This document shows, piece by piece, positions 15,677 to 23,312 of a DNA stretch of 55,255 bases. Location of the stretch: contig DPKG01000008.1 of NCBI GenBank assembly GCA_003542615.1, forward strand, positions 8,038-63,292, given 5' to 3'. The notes under the pieces were generated by a model, which made no database searches, had not been told where the DNA came from, and saw only the letters and a list, made by a program, of their open reading frames with translations. Position 1 is the first letter of the stretch. Every line of letters begins with the position of its first letter. Both the position numbers and the translations under genes were made by a program. The DNA comes from Candidatus Shapirobacteria bacterium (GTDB lineage Bacteria; Patescibacteriota; Microgenomatia; UBA12405).

Positions 15677-16129
15677 ATGGCCAAAACAAACAAAACTCAA
15701 TCTGAAACTGTCTCAAATCTAAACAATGATTCGGGTATTACACTTATCAGTATCGAATCCCTTATCACCCGTTCCCACGCCCAACTTAATTCTCTTAAAA
15801 AAGAAATGAACCAGTTCAAAGATATGTTGGACTCAATTCTGGATTCTAACCATGAATACCGTCAAAAATTTGAAGCTGCCAAATTGGCAACTAAAGATAG
15901 AAACGCCGTAAAAACAGAAATCATGAAGGATCCTAAGGCTCAAGACATAGTTAAGAAACTTAAAGATTACCGCGATCGGCAAAAAGAACTTAAAGACGCT
16001 CTCTCAGACTATTTAAAGCAATATCAACAATTATCCGGATCAAACCAAATTGAAGGACCTGACGGCGTAATTAGAGAAATTGTTTATACCGCCCGTTTGA
16101 TTAATCGTGTTGAAAATTTCAAAAAATAA
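15677..16129 (+). CDS. Coiled-coil hypothetical protein
   Basis: 150 residues, no family recognised. Residues about 28-120 form a long charged helix with heptad-like spacing (LNSLKKEMNQFKDMLDSIL, KKLKDYRDRQKELKDALSDY), so it is probably a dimeric coiled coil. The N-terminus is Thr/Ser/Asn-rich and there is no signal peptide. The stop is followed without gap by the thioredoxin ATG, which implies co-translation but does not reveal function. Confidence 0.65.
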   Translation: MAKTNKTQSETVSNLNNDSGITLISIESLITRSHAQLNSLKKEMNQFKDMLDSILDSNHEYRQKFEAAKLATKDRNAVKTEIMKDPKAQDIVKKLKDYRDRQKELKDALSDYLKQYQQLSGSNQIEGPDGVIREIVYTARLINRVENFKK

Positions 16130-16438
16130 ATGTCTCTGGCTGTAACATCTTCGAATTTTTCCCAAGAAGTTTTGGAATTCAGTGGCTATGTTTTGGTCGA
16201 TTTCTGGGCCAACTGGTGTGGACCTTGCCAGATGCTGACTCCCGTTATTGAAGAGATCGAAAAAGAAAATAAAGTTAAAGTGGTAAAAGTAGATATTGAC
16301 AAAGATTCTCAACTAGCCCAAAAATACAACGTCAATTCTATTCCCACCGTATTGATTTTTAAAAATGGTCAATTACAAAAAAACATAATCGGCTTCCACT
16401 CCAAACAGGAATATCTTTCATCCATTTCTTCAACTTAG
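16130..16438 (+). CDS. trxA: Thioredoxin
   Basis: 102 residues with DFWANWCGPCQML (redox Cys 30 and 33) and the cis-Pro loop NSIPTVLIF. This is a standard cytosolic thioredoxin that keeps protein thiols reduced. It abuts the coiled-coil gene upstream (TAA then ATG). Confidence 0.94.
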   Translation: MSLAVTSSNFSQEVLEFSGYVLVDFWANWCGPCQMLTPVIEEIEKENKVKVVKVDIDKDSQLAQKYNVNSIPTVLIFKNGQLQKNIIGFHSKQEYLSSISST

Positions 16439-16447
16439 TCAAAAATA

Positions 16448-16476
16448 TTGGCCATATCCTTAAACTAAACTATAAT
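16448..16476 (+). promoter_or_regulatory. Promoter of rlmN
   Basis: TTGGCC (16448-16453), 17-nt spacer, TATAAT (16471-16476), then only 5 nt to the ATG at 16482. One of the clearest leaderless arrangements in the window. Confidence 0.62.
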
Positions 16477-16481
16477 ACACT

Positions 16482-17486
16482 ATGGATCTTGATATTCTAA
16501 ACTCCTGGCTTACCCAAAACAATTTACCCAAATATCGGTTTTCTCAGATAAGCAAGAATTATTTTTCCGCCAAATACTTAAAATTCGACGAAATGACCGA
16601 TTTACCGAAAACTCTTCGCACTCAACTTGACCAAAATATTAAATTACTGTCTGTTAAAGAGGAAAATCTCATCAGCTCTCCTCATACCCAAAAGGCACTT
16701 CTCCGTCTTTTTGACAATAAATTAATTGAAACTGTACTCATGGATTATGGAGATTGGTTAACCGCCTGTATTTCCAGTCAAGTTGGTTGTCCACTGGGCT
16801 GTACTTTTTGTGCCACCGGAAAAATGGGATTTAGTCGAAATTTAACTTCTGAAGAAATTATTGATCAGATTATTTATTGGAACCAAAAACTTTATCCAAA
16901 ATATATCGGTCGGCTTGTCTTTATGGGTATGGGAGAACCATTTTTAAATTGGGACAATTTATTAAATTCTTTAGATACAATTAATAATAAAAATGGTCTA
17001 AACATCGGCGCTCGTAAAATAAGCATTTCTACTGCCGGTATCGCCGACAAAATAATCCAGTTTGCCGATCTTAAGACCCAAATTAATCTCGCCGTCTCAC
17101 TTCACTCAGCCAATCAACAAAATCGTCAAAAAATTATGCCTATTGCTAAAAAATATCCTCTTGAGGAACTCAAAAAAGCATCTCAATATTTTACCCAAAC
17201 AACCAATCGCCAGATATTTTTCGAATATACCCTTATTGACGGCTTTAATGATTCAGCCAAAGATATTGAAGATCTAAAAGATTTTTTTTCCAACAATCAT
17301 CTTTTCTATCTCAATCTTATTCCTCTCAATCCTATAAAAGGAGGGCTCGTTCCCAGCTCTGCCTCATCTATCAAACATTTTACTCAATTACTGGATCGGA
17401 CAAATATAAACTATTCGATTCGTCGAAGTTTTGGGCAAAGTATAGGAGCTGCCTGTGGCCAACTGGCTACTCAACATCTTGGCTAA
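16482..17486 (+). CDS. rlmN: 23S rRNA (adenine2503-C2)/tRNA methyltransferase RlmN
   Basis: 334 residues. The radical-SAM cluster motif is CPLGCTFCATG (CxxxCxxC); FMGMGEPFLN, GARKISISTAG and VSLHSANQQNR follow, and the C-terminal methyl-carrying Cys is in GAACGQL. The enzyme installs C2-methyladenosine in 23S rRNA A2503 and in some tRNAs. Its 3' end overlaps the convergent hypothetical gene by 20 bp. Confidence 0.95.
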   Translation: MDLDILNSWLTQNNLPKYRFSQISKNYFSAKYLKFDEMTDLPKTLRTQLDQNIKLLSVKEENLISSPHTQKALLRLFDNKLIETVLMDYGDWLTACISSQVGCPLGCTFCATGKMGFSRNLTSEEIIDQIIYWNQKLYPKYIGRLVFMGMGEPFLNWDNLLNSLDTINNKNGLNIGARKISISTAGIADKIIQFADLKTQINLAVSLHSANQQNRQKIMPIAKKYPLEELKKASQYFTQTTNRQIFFEYTLIDGFNDSAKDIEDLKDFFSNNHLFYLNLIPLNPIKGGLVPSSASSIKHFTQLLDRTNINYSIRRSFGQSIGAACGQLATQHLG

Positions 17487-17916
17487 AATATCCCGGTGTT
17501 CTTTTTAAAGTGTCAATATTTGCCAAATGTATTTGTAATTCTGTCATACTTTCCCCACCAATATTTCTTAAATTAATTCCCTTATCTCCGCCAATACCTG
17601 CCTTAATCATGCTTTCGATCAAACCTTTATCTGCAAGTTTTGTAGCTGCTGATTTCGATCTATTAAGACTTAATACCATCAAATTATCATTGACTGTCAA
17701 ATAGTAGTTTTCCAAAATAGTCCCTTCGTCACTGCCCATAGTTCTAAAAGGAATTTTAAGTAAAACTACTTTTTTATGATCAGTTCTATAAGAATCAAAC
17801 AATTGTGGATATTTACTTGCAAAACTGTCAGTATCTAAAAGACGCTTTTCCAAAAAAATATTTCTGCCTGTTTCAATAATCATATTTAAACAGCAATTAT
17901 ACACCCAATTTGTCAA
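17467..17916 (-). CDS. Hypothetical protein
   Basis: 149 residues, or 138 if translation begins at the second Met (17883). No family is recognised. It has mixed alpha/beta character, a block NNLMVLSLNRSKSAATKLAD-like basic helix, and a Gly-rich stretch (KAGIGGDKGINLRNIGGES). There is no signal peptide. It is convergent with rlmN, overlapping by 20 bp, and divergent from obg, whose start lies 21 nt away; the two share a promoter region. Confidence 0.5.
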   Translation of the reverse strand: MTNWVYNCCLNMIIETGRNIFLEKRLLDTDSFASKYPQLFDSYRTDHKKVVLLKIPFRTMGSDEGTILENYYLTVNDNLMVLSLNRSKSAATKLADKGLIESMIKAGIGGDKGINLRNIGGESMTELQIHLANIDTLKRTPGYFSQDVE

Positions 17917-17937
17917 AAAATAGGTATAATACCGTAT

Positions 17938-18903
17938 ATGTTAATCGACGATGTCCAAATAACAATTAAGGCTGGCAATGGAGGTGATGGCTTGGTTCAC
18001 TTTTATCGGGATCGTTGGCGACCAAAGGGCGGACCTGATGGCGGCAACGGAGGCAAGGGTGGAGATGTTTACGCCATTGCTGTGTCCGATGTCACCAAAT
18101 TAAATCAATTTCGTCATCTAAAAAATGTTGAAGCTGAAAATGGTATTAATGGTGGTCCCAACCAACGTACCGGCCGAGGTGGGAAAGACACCATTATCGA
18201 ATTACCGGTTGGAAGTATCATCAATTATGACAATGGCACTAGTTTTGAACTTACACATTCCGGTCAAAAAGAGGTTTTAGCTAGGGGAGGAAAAGGTGGT
18301 TTAGGAAATCATCACTTTAGATCAGCCACCAACCAAACTCCTCAAGAATTTACTGCCGGGAAAATTACAGAAACCAAAAATATTCACATTCAACTAAAAT
18401 TAATTGCCGATGTCGGTTTAATTGGATTACCCAACGCCGGCAAATCAAGTCTCTTAAATGAACTTACTCCCGCTTCTGCAAAAGTAGCCAACTATGCCTT
18501 TACCACTCTCGAACCAAATTTAGGTGTCACCAAAGGTAATTACGTTATTGCCGATGTTCCCGGACTTATTGAAGGCTCATCCGATGGCAAAGGACTCGGG
18601 TCTAAGTTTCTAAAACATATCGAAAGAACCAGTCTTTTAGTCCACTGTGTCGCTTCAGATACCGCTGACCCTGAAAAGGACTATCATGCCATTCGAAAAG
18701 AATTATCAAACTACAGTCAAAAATTAAACGAAAAACCGGAAATAATTGTTTTGACAAAATCCGATCTACTGGAACCAAAACAAATTAAGCTCTTAACCAA
18801 AAAAATCAAAGCAGACCTGGCCGTTTCGATAATTGACGAAAAAAGCATCAAGTCTCTAAACGATCTTATTAGCCGTAAGTTGAAGTTACTAGTTAAGGGC
18901 TGA
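17938..18903 (+). CDS. obgE: Obg-family GTPase, short form
   Basis: 321 residues. The Gly-rich Obg fold is at about 1-158 (KAGNGGDGLVHFYRDRW, GPDGGNGGKGGDVY, RGGKGGLGNHHF). The G domain follows: GLPNAGKSSLLN (G1), FTTLEPNLG (G2), DVPGLIEG (G3) and LTKSDL (G4). It acts in late 50S ribosome assembly and stress control. The protein ends right after the G domain and lacks the C-terminal OCT domain of some Gram-positive homologues. TATAAT lies 7 nt before the ATG. Its last 15 bp overlap the convergent YtxH-like gene. Confidence 0.94.
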   Translation: MLIDDVQITIKAGNGGDGLVHFYRDRWRPKGGPDGGNGGKGGDVYAIAVSDVTKLNQFRHLKNVEAENGINGGPNQRTGRGGKDTIIELPVGSIINYDNGTSFELTHSGQKEVLARGGKGGLGNHHFRSATNQTPQEFTAGKITETKNIHIQLKLIADVGLIGLPNAGKSSLLNELTPASAKVANYAFTTLEPNLGVTKGNYVIADVPGLIEGSSDGKGLGSKFLKHIERTSLLVHCVASDTADPEKDYHAIRKELSNYSQKLNEKPEIIVLTKSDLLEPKQIKLLTKKIKADLAVSIIDEKSIKSLNDLISRKLKLLVKG

Positions 18904-19320
18904 TTTTACCTTATTCCAGTCATTTTTAAGTAATTTTGCCATTTTCTTTGCCCCTGCCTTGGTAGCCTTAAAATCATCCTTAAAACCGTCAACAACTTGA
19001 TCTACAACCTCACCATATTTATCTTTATCAATGTTATTACCTGCATTTTTTAATGCAGCCAATTTATCTGTCACCGCAGTTCTAATCTCAGTATATTTGT
19101 CCACTGCCGCCTGGCTTGTTTCTCCAAATACATCCATAACCTTTTTCTTGGTATCCACTGCCTTTGTTTTCATTTTATTTGCCAATTCTTTACTAATTCT
19201 GGCAATGTCTTCTCTGGTCTCTTTTCCCGATTGAGGCGCCAAAAGTAATCCGCCAATAGCACCGGCAATTGCTCCAAATATACCTGCTAAAAATAAATTC
19301 CCACCGCTTTTTTTGTTCAT
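18889..19320 (-). CDS. YtxH-like membrane protein
   Basis: 143 residues. The N-terminal helix FLAGIFGAIAGAIGGLLLAPQSGKETREDI is the typical YtxH start, a Gly/Ala membrane segment followed by an APxSGxETR turn (quoted in part). The remainder is a long charged amphipathic helix (Lys/Ala/Asp-rich). YtxH proteins are small stress-linked membrane proteins of unknown mechanism. TATAAT lies 15 nt before its ATG on the minus strand. Confidence 0.75.
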   Translation of the reverse strand: MNKKSGGNLFLAGIFGAIAGAIGGLLLAPQSGKETREDIARISKELANKMKTKAVDTKKKVMDVFGETSQAAVDKYTEIRTAVTDKLAALKNAGNNIDKDKYGEVVDQVVDGFKDDFKATKAGAKKMAKLLKNDWNKVKSALN

Positions 19321-19388
19321 TTTATATTTAAAAAAATTATAATTCTAACTTCAGTCTATTAAAAAAAACCGCTACTGTCAATAAATTA

Positions 19389-20909
19389 TCAAAACTTAAT
19401 CAATTTCCGTCTCTTCCATGTAAAAAGATAGATAAGTATCAATATTACGATAGGAGCCAGCATATTAATAGTTTTAATCAAATTTTTTTGCTGGTCTTTT
19501 ACCTCTTTAATTCGGGAATCATTAATTGATTTGCTTCTTATTTCCAAAAGCGAATCGTCATTTGATAAATAATCAACCAAATTAAGTCCAAATATCATAT
19601 TACCCTGATGGTTTACCACGAATCTGTCTTTTATAAAATCCGCGTCCCCAACTACAGCGATCTTTACTGTATCTGTTCTTAAGGCCCCCAATATCATTTT
19701 CTTTTTGTCTTTACCTAGACTATTGTTTGAAACCGGTGGAGAAATATTTGTAAACTTTTCATCCAAAATACTTTCATAACTACTGCTAAAAAGTATTTTA
19801 AATTTCTCAAAAGCATATATTGGTGATATCCACTCAAAACTTAAACTGTTTACCCCCGACATCACTGGAATCTCACTATTCATATTTTCAGTCTTCACTT
19901 CCGGCCAATAAGGGTATTCAGTCAAAAATGAACCGGAATTAGTTTTAAAGTTAGCTACACTAGCTGACGGATCAGACACCAGTCCACGCTTTACCTCAAT
20001 TCCGACCCCCTTTAAAAAATCATTCAACCCATCGCTTGTAACATCCCTTGCCTGCATTCTTTCATCAATATTTATTCTATTCCAAAAAATTATCAAACTG
20101 TTTCCGTTTTTTACCCAGTCTTTCAAATTCTTGTTCACGTTTTCATTTGTTCCCTCAAAACTTCCGGCCAATATTAATACCGCTTTTTTCTCTTCGTCAA
20201 GATTTTCCAAGTCGGCTTCTTCAACCGTATAGTTTTGATTTAAAAACTGTCGAAAATATTTGTACTCAGTATTTTTTAAATCATTATCTTCCGCCATAAA
20301 CACCTTAGAAACATCTTTTTGATCAATTTTTTTAATTGTCGAAACCAAAAAATATTCCAAATTACCAACATCTCCGGCTACCGGCAAAACTTCTGATTTA
20401 CCTCCATATTCTACAATTAGTCCGAAATATCCGCTTTTTACCTCATATTTATCCGAATTTATCGTTGAAAACTGTATTGCCCTAATCCCTTGCTTATTGG
20501 CCTTCTCTCTTATCTCTTCATCTTTTGAAGGGTCAAGATAAGTTACTTTAAATCCGTTTGGATTTATTCGTCTAAATTCCTCCAGAATACTTTTAAAATT
20601 TCCAACTAAGGGTTTCAATTCCAATGGTAAATCTTCTGATTGGTAAACAGTAATTTTTACCAAATTATTCAGATTTTTTATTATTTTTATCGACTGAGGC
20701 GACAGTGAATGTACCTTACCCCTTGTCAGGTCAATCTTACTCTGAGGTAAATATAAAACCAACAAATTTAAAAATACAATTGCCGCTATTATACTAATTT
20801 CAAAAAGATACGGCTTTAGTTTTACTAAAAAAGGTTCCGTTTTTTTGAAAAGCAGTTTTAGTTTTTTTCTTAACCTAACAATTTTTCTTTTTAAATCAAT
20901 TTTTACCAT
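19389..20909 (-). CDS. GldG-like ABC-system extracellular substrate-binding component
   Basis: 506 residues. A membrane helix at about 33-53 is followed by SKIDLTRGKVHSLSPQSIKIIKNL, the characteristic start of the GldG/ABC-type uncharacterised family. A large outer domain (KVTYLDPSKDEE, ILAGSFEGTNE, KIAVVGDADFIKDR) leads to a C-terminal helix and a basic tail (KRRKLIKF). It is encoded downstream of a permease (2-nt gap) and an ATPase, the same three-gene order as GldA-GldF-GldG. In Bacteroidetes these serve gliding; in other bacteria they are unassigned exporters. No gliding genes are seen here. Confidence 0.8.
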   Translation of the reverse strand: MVKIDLKRKIVRLRKKLKLLFKKTEPFLVKLKPYLFEISIIAAIVFLNLLVLYLPQSKIDLTRGKVHSLSPQSIKIIKNLNNLVKITVYQSEDLPLELKPLVGNFKSILEEFRRINPNGFKVTYLDPSKDEEIREKANKQGIRAIQFSTINSDKYEVKSGYFGLIVEYGGKSEVLPVAGDVGNLEYFLVSTIKKIDQKDVSKVFMAEDNDLKNTEYKYFRQFLNQNYTVEEADLENLDEEKKAVLILAGSFEGTNENVNKNLKDWVKNGNSLIIFWNRINIDERMQARDVTSDGLNDFLKGVGIEVKRGLVSDPSASVANFKTNSGSFLTEYPYWPEVKTENMNSEIPVMSGVNSLSFEWISPIYAFEKFKILFSSSYESILDEKFTNISPPVSNNSLGKDKKKMILGALRTDTVKIAVVGDADFIKDRFVVNHQGNMIFGLNLVDYLSNDDSLLEIRSKSINDSRIKEVKDQQKNLIKTINMLAPIVILILIYLFTWKRRKLIKF

Positions 20910-20911
20910 AA

Positions 20912-21628
20912 CTATTTGTCTCGAAGTTTTAAAGACATCACTGTCAAAATCAAAAATATTACTATCCAGGATATATAAAACATCAAGTCATTCAGAGCCA
21001 TCATTCCCGAACTCATTTTCAAACTATGCAAATTTAAACTGAAATAACCAATAAAGTCTGCAATTTTAGGAGATGATATTTTTGACAGGAAAAAATCTTG
21101 GCCTATAAAATTATTTAAAAATAAAAATAACGTGGTAAAAACAAACCCGCCAATTGGTTGATTACTTAAACTTGAGCCAAACAAGCCACTTGCCAAATAA
21201 CTGGCAGCCAAAAACAACATTCCCAATCCTCCTCCAAAAATCAAACCCCACTCAGGATCTCCCAAATAGCCAACCGTCAATATTATGGGAAATCCCATCA
21301 TAATTATAGAAAATATATAAGCCAGGCTTCCAAAAAATTTTCCCAAAACAAATTCCACCTCACTTATCGGCAAGCTAAACAATACTTCCCAACTTCCGCT
21401 CCGTTTTTCTTCGGCAATAAGTCCCATAGAAATAGCCGGAATAAAAAGAGAAAATAAAAATGTCATTACTGTCCAAAGTGCTCTAGTCTCAGCTTGTTTC
21501 ACCACAAAAAAATCCTGAAAAAACAACCAGCTGCTTATCAACAAAAATAGACCGCTAAAAATATAACTCAAAGGATTAACCAAATATCCAAACCATTCTT
21601 TTTTAGCTATCCAAATTACATTTTTCAT
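20912..21628 (-). CDS. ABC-2 type permease (GldF-like)
   Basis: 238 residues with six hydrophobic helices (near 13-37, 50-70, 95-120, 128-152, 158-178 and 210-232). AEEKRSGSWEVLFSLPISEVEFVLGK (in two parts) is the conserved cytoplasmic loop of GldF/NatB-type permeases. It is the membrane part of the three-gene ABC system and sits 1 nt after the ATPase gene. Confidence 0.85.
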   Translation of the reverse strand: MKNVIWIAKKEWFGYLVNPLSYIFSGLFLLISSWLFFQDFFVVKQAETRALWTVMTFLFSLFIPAISMGLIAEEKRSGSWEVLFSLPISEVEFVLGKFFGSLAYIFSIIMMGFPIILTVGYLGDPEWGLIFGGGLGMLFLAASYLASGLFGSSLSNQPIGGFVFTTLFLFLNNFIGQDFFLSKISSPKIADFIGYFSLNLHSLKMSSGMMALNDLMFYISWIVIFLILTVMSLKLRDK

Positions 21629-21629
21629 T

Positions 21630-22325
21630 TTAAGAAGTTAAGTCAATAAATTTCCTCTCCAAACTTCTAATTTTTAAAGTTTCTTTATCCAATACAATCG
21701 AGCCTTTGCTTATTATCAACAATCGATCGCAAATCGCCCTTGCTTCAGGCAAAATATGAGTAGACAATAAAACTAATTTTTCTTTTGCCAGTTTTTTAAT
21801 TAATTTTCTGACCTCAATGATTTGCTTCGGGTCGAGACCTGAAGTCGGTTCATCCAAGATTAAAATCTTTGGATTCCCCATTAAACTTGCCGCCAACCCC
21901 ACCCTTTGCCTGTATCCTTTTGATAATATTTCTATTTTTTGATCTAAATATTCCCCAATTCCGCACTCTAAAGACCACTTTCTAATTTGCCTACTTATTT
22001 CAGAATTAGTCAATCCTTTAAGATTTCCAATATATTGCAAATATTCCCCGCTGGTCAAATATCCATAAAGTGGGTTATTTTCCGGCAAATATCCTATCAT
22101 TTGTTTGTATTTCTTATCTTTTGAATTAACCTTTCTATTATTTATCAAAATAGCACCTTCACTTGTGCCATAAAATCCGCAAATTATTCTCATTAAAGTA
22201 GTTTTTCCGGCTCCGTTCGGACCCAATAACCCTACCACTCTGTTACCGTCAAGCTTTATATTTATATCCCTTAATACTTGTTTTTCCCCAAAAAATTTAT
22301 TGATTTTTATCAAATTAAATTTCAT
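21630..22325 (-). CDS. ABC transporter ATP-binding protein (GldA-like)
   Basis: 231 residues from ATG 22325; a longer in-frame start at 22361 would overlap era and adds a non-conserved 12 residues. It has Walker A GPNGAGKTT, Q-loop YLPENNPLYG, signature LSKGYRQRVGLA, Walker B ILILDEPTSGLD and the switch His (LLSTHIL). The YLPENNPLY Q-loop is typical of GldA/Nod-I-like ATPases. It energises the permease and GldG-like partner downstream and follows era by 11 nt, so it may be on the same transcript. Confidence 0.92.
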   Translation of the reverse strand: MKFNLIKINKFFGEKQVLRDINIKLDGNRVVGLLGPNGAGKTTLMRIICGFYGTSEGAILINNRKVNSKDKKYKQMIGYLPENNPLYGYLTSGEYLQYIGNLKGLTNSEISRQIRKWSLECGIGEYLDQKIEILSKGYRQRVGLAASLMGNPKILILDEPTSGLDPKQIIEVRKLIKKLAKEKLVLLSTHILPEARAICDRLLIISKGSIVLDKETLKIRSLERKFIDLTS

Positions 22326-22336
22326 TTTTACAAACT

Positions 22337-23245
22337 TTAAACCATAACTCTCTCCGGCCAATGTTTATCAGTTTCAACCCATAAATCCAAAAATATTTTT
22401 TTACCCGACATTAACTCCAACTCCTTTCTGGCATTAAAACCGATTTCCTTAATTCTACGGCCATCTTTACCGATTATCATTTTTTTGTATCTTTCATTTG
22501 TAGTTAATATTTTTGCCTTAATGACAATAATGTTTTTCTTTTCTTTTATCTCTGTCACTTCAACATTTACCGAATAGGGGAGCTCTTTTCTTAAAAAAAG
22601 ATAAGCTTTTTCTCTTACCAATTCAGAAATATATTCATCAGAACTTATCCCAATTAACGGTCTGTTTGTCATACTTAACACTTCGATATCCTTAATTATT
22701 TCATTTTCGGGTTTTACCGGCAGCAAGTTAAAAATTTCATTAATTACTTGCTTAACATGTTTATTTTTTAGCGCTGATATAGAAACAGTTGCGTCAAACT
22801 CATCTTCTAAAAAATTATACTGAGGTAAATAATCATGTGTACCGACCGCTAAATCAATTTTGTTGTAAACTAAAACTTTTTTAGCTCTGGACTTTCTTAC
22901 CATACCAATGACCTTATTTTCTTCATCACCTTTAGGTCTGGAAATATCCACCAAACAAACTACCACATCGGCTCTCAAAATTTCTTTTGGAGCTTGTAAA
23001 TTAACTTTTTTAGATACATAATCTTCTACTTTGTTAAAAATACCGGGAGTATCTGAAAATATAATTTTTCCCTTATCAGAAGAATAAATTACTCTGGTAT
23101 TTTTTCTTGTTGTCTGAGGTAACGGGGAAGTAATGGCTACTTTTTGATTCATAATCGCATTTAATAAAGTAGATTTACCGGTATTAGGTCTCCCAACCAA
23201 AACCACCCGACCAAATTTTAAGTCTTTATTTTCAGTAATTTTCAT
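22337..23245 (-). CDS. era: GTPase Era
   Basis: 302 residues. The G domain has VVLVGRPNTGKSTLLN (G1), PQTTRKNTR (G2), FSDTPGIFN (G3) and VYNKIDLA (G4). The C-terminal KH domain carries IIGKDGRRIKEIGFNARKEL (18-22 residue RNA-binding signature, given in part) and ends FLDLWVE. Era binds the 3' end of 16S rRNA during 30S maturation. TAAAAT lies 7 nt before its ATG on the minus strand. Confidence 0.95.
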   Translation of the reverse strand: MKITENKDLKFGRVVLVGRPNTGKSTLLNAIMNQKVAITSPLPQTTRKNTRVIYSSDKGKIIFSDTPGIFNKVEDYVSKKVNLQAPKEILRADVVVCLVDISRPKGDEENKVIGMVRKSRAKKVLVYNKIDLAVGTHDYLPQYNFLEDEFDATVSISALKNKHVKQVINEIFNLLPVKPENEIIKDIEVLSMTNRPLIGISSDEYISELVREKAYLFLRKELPYSVNVEVTEIKEKKNIIVIKAKILTTNERYKKMIIGKDGRRIKEIGFNARKELELMSGKKIFLDLWVETDKHWPERVMV

Positions 23246-23274
23246 ATATAGTATTTTATCTTATTATTTGACCT

Positions 23275-23303
23275 TTGACAGTTAGCAAACAAAGTGCTAG
23301 ACT
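23275..23303 (+). promoter_or_regulatory. Promoter of lon
   Basis: TTGACA (23275-23280), 17-nt spacer, TAGACT (23298-23303), then 9 nt to the ATG at 23313. The perfect consensus -35 box suggests strong vegetative expression with a leader of only a few bases. No CIRCE or HrcA-like inverted repeat is visible. Confidence 0.65.
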
Positions 23304-23312
23304 GCTAATAAT

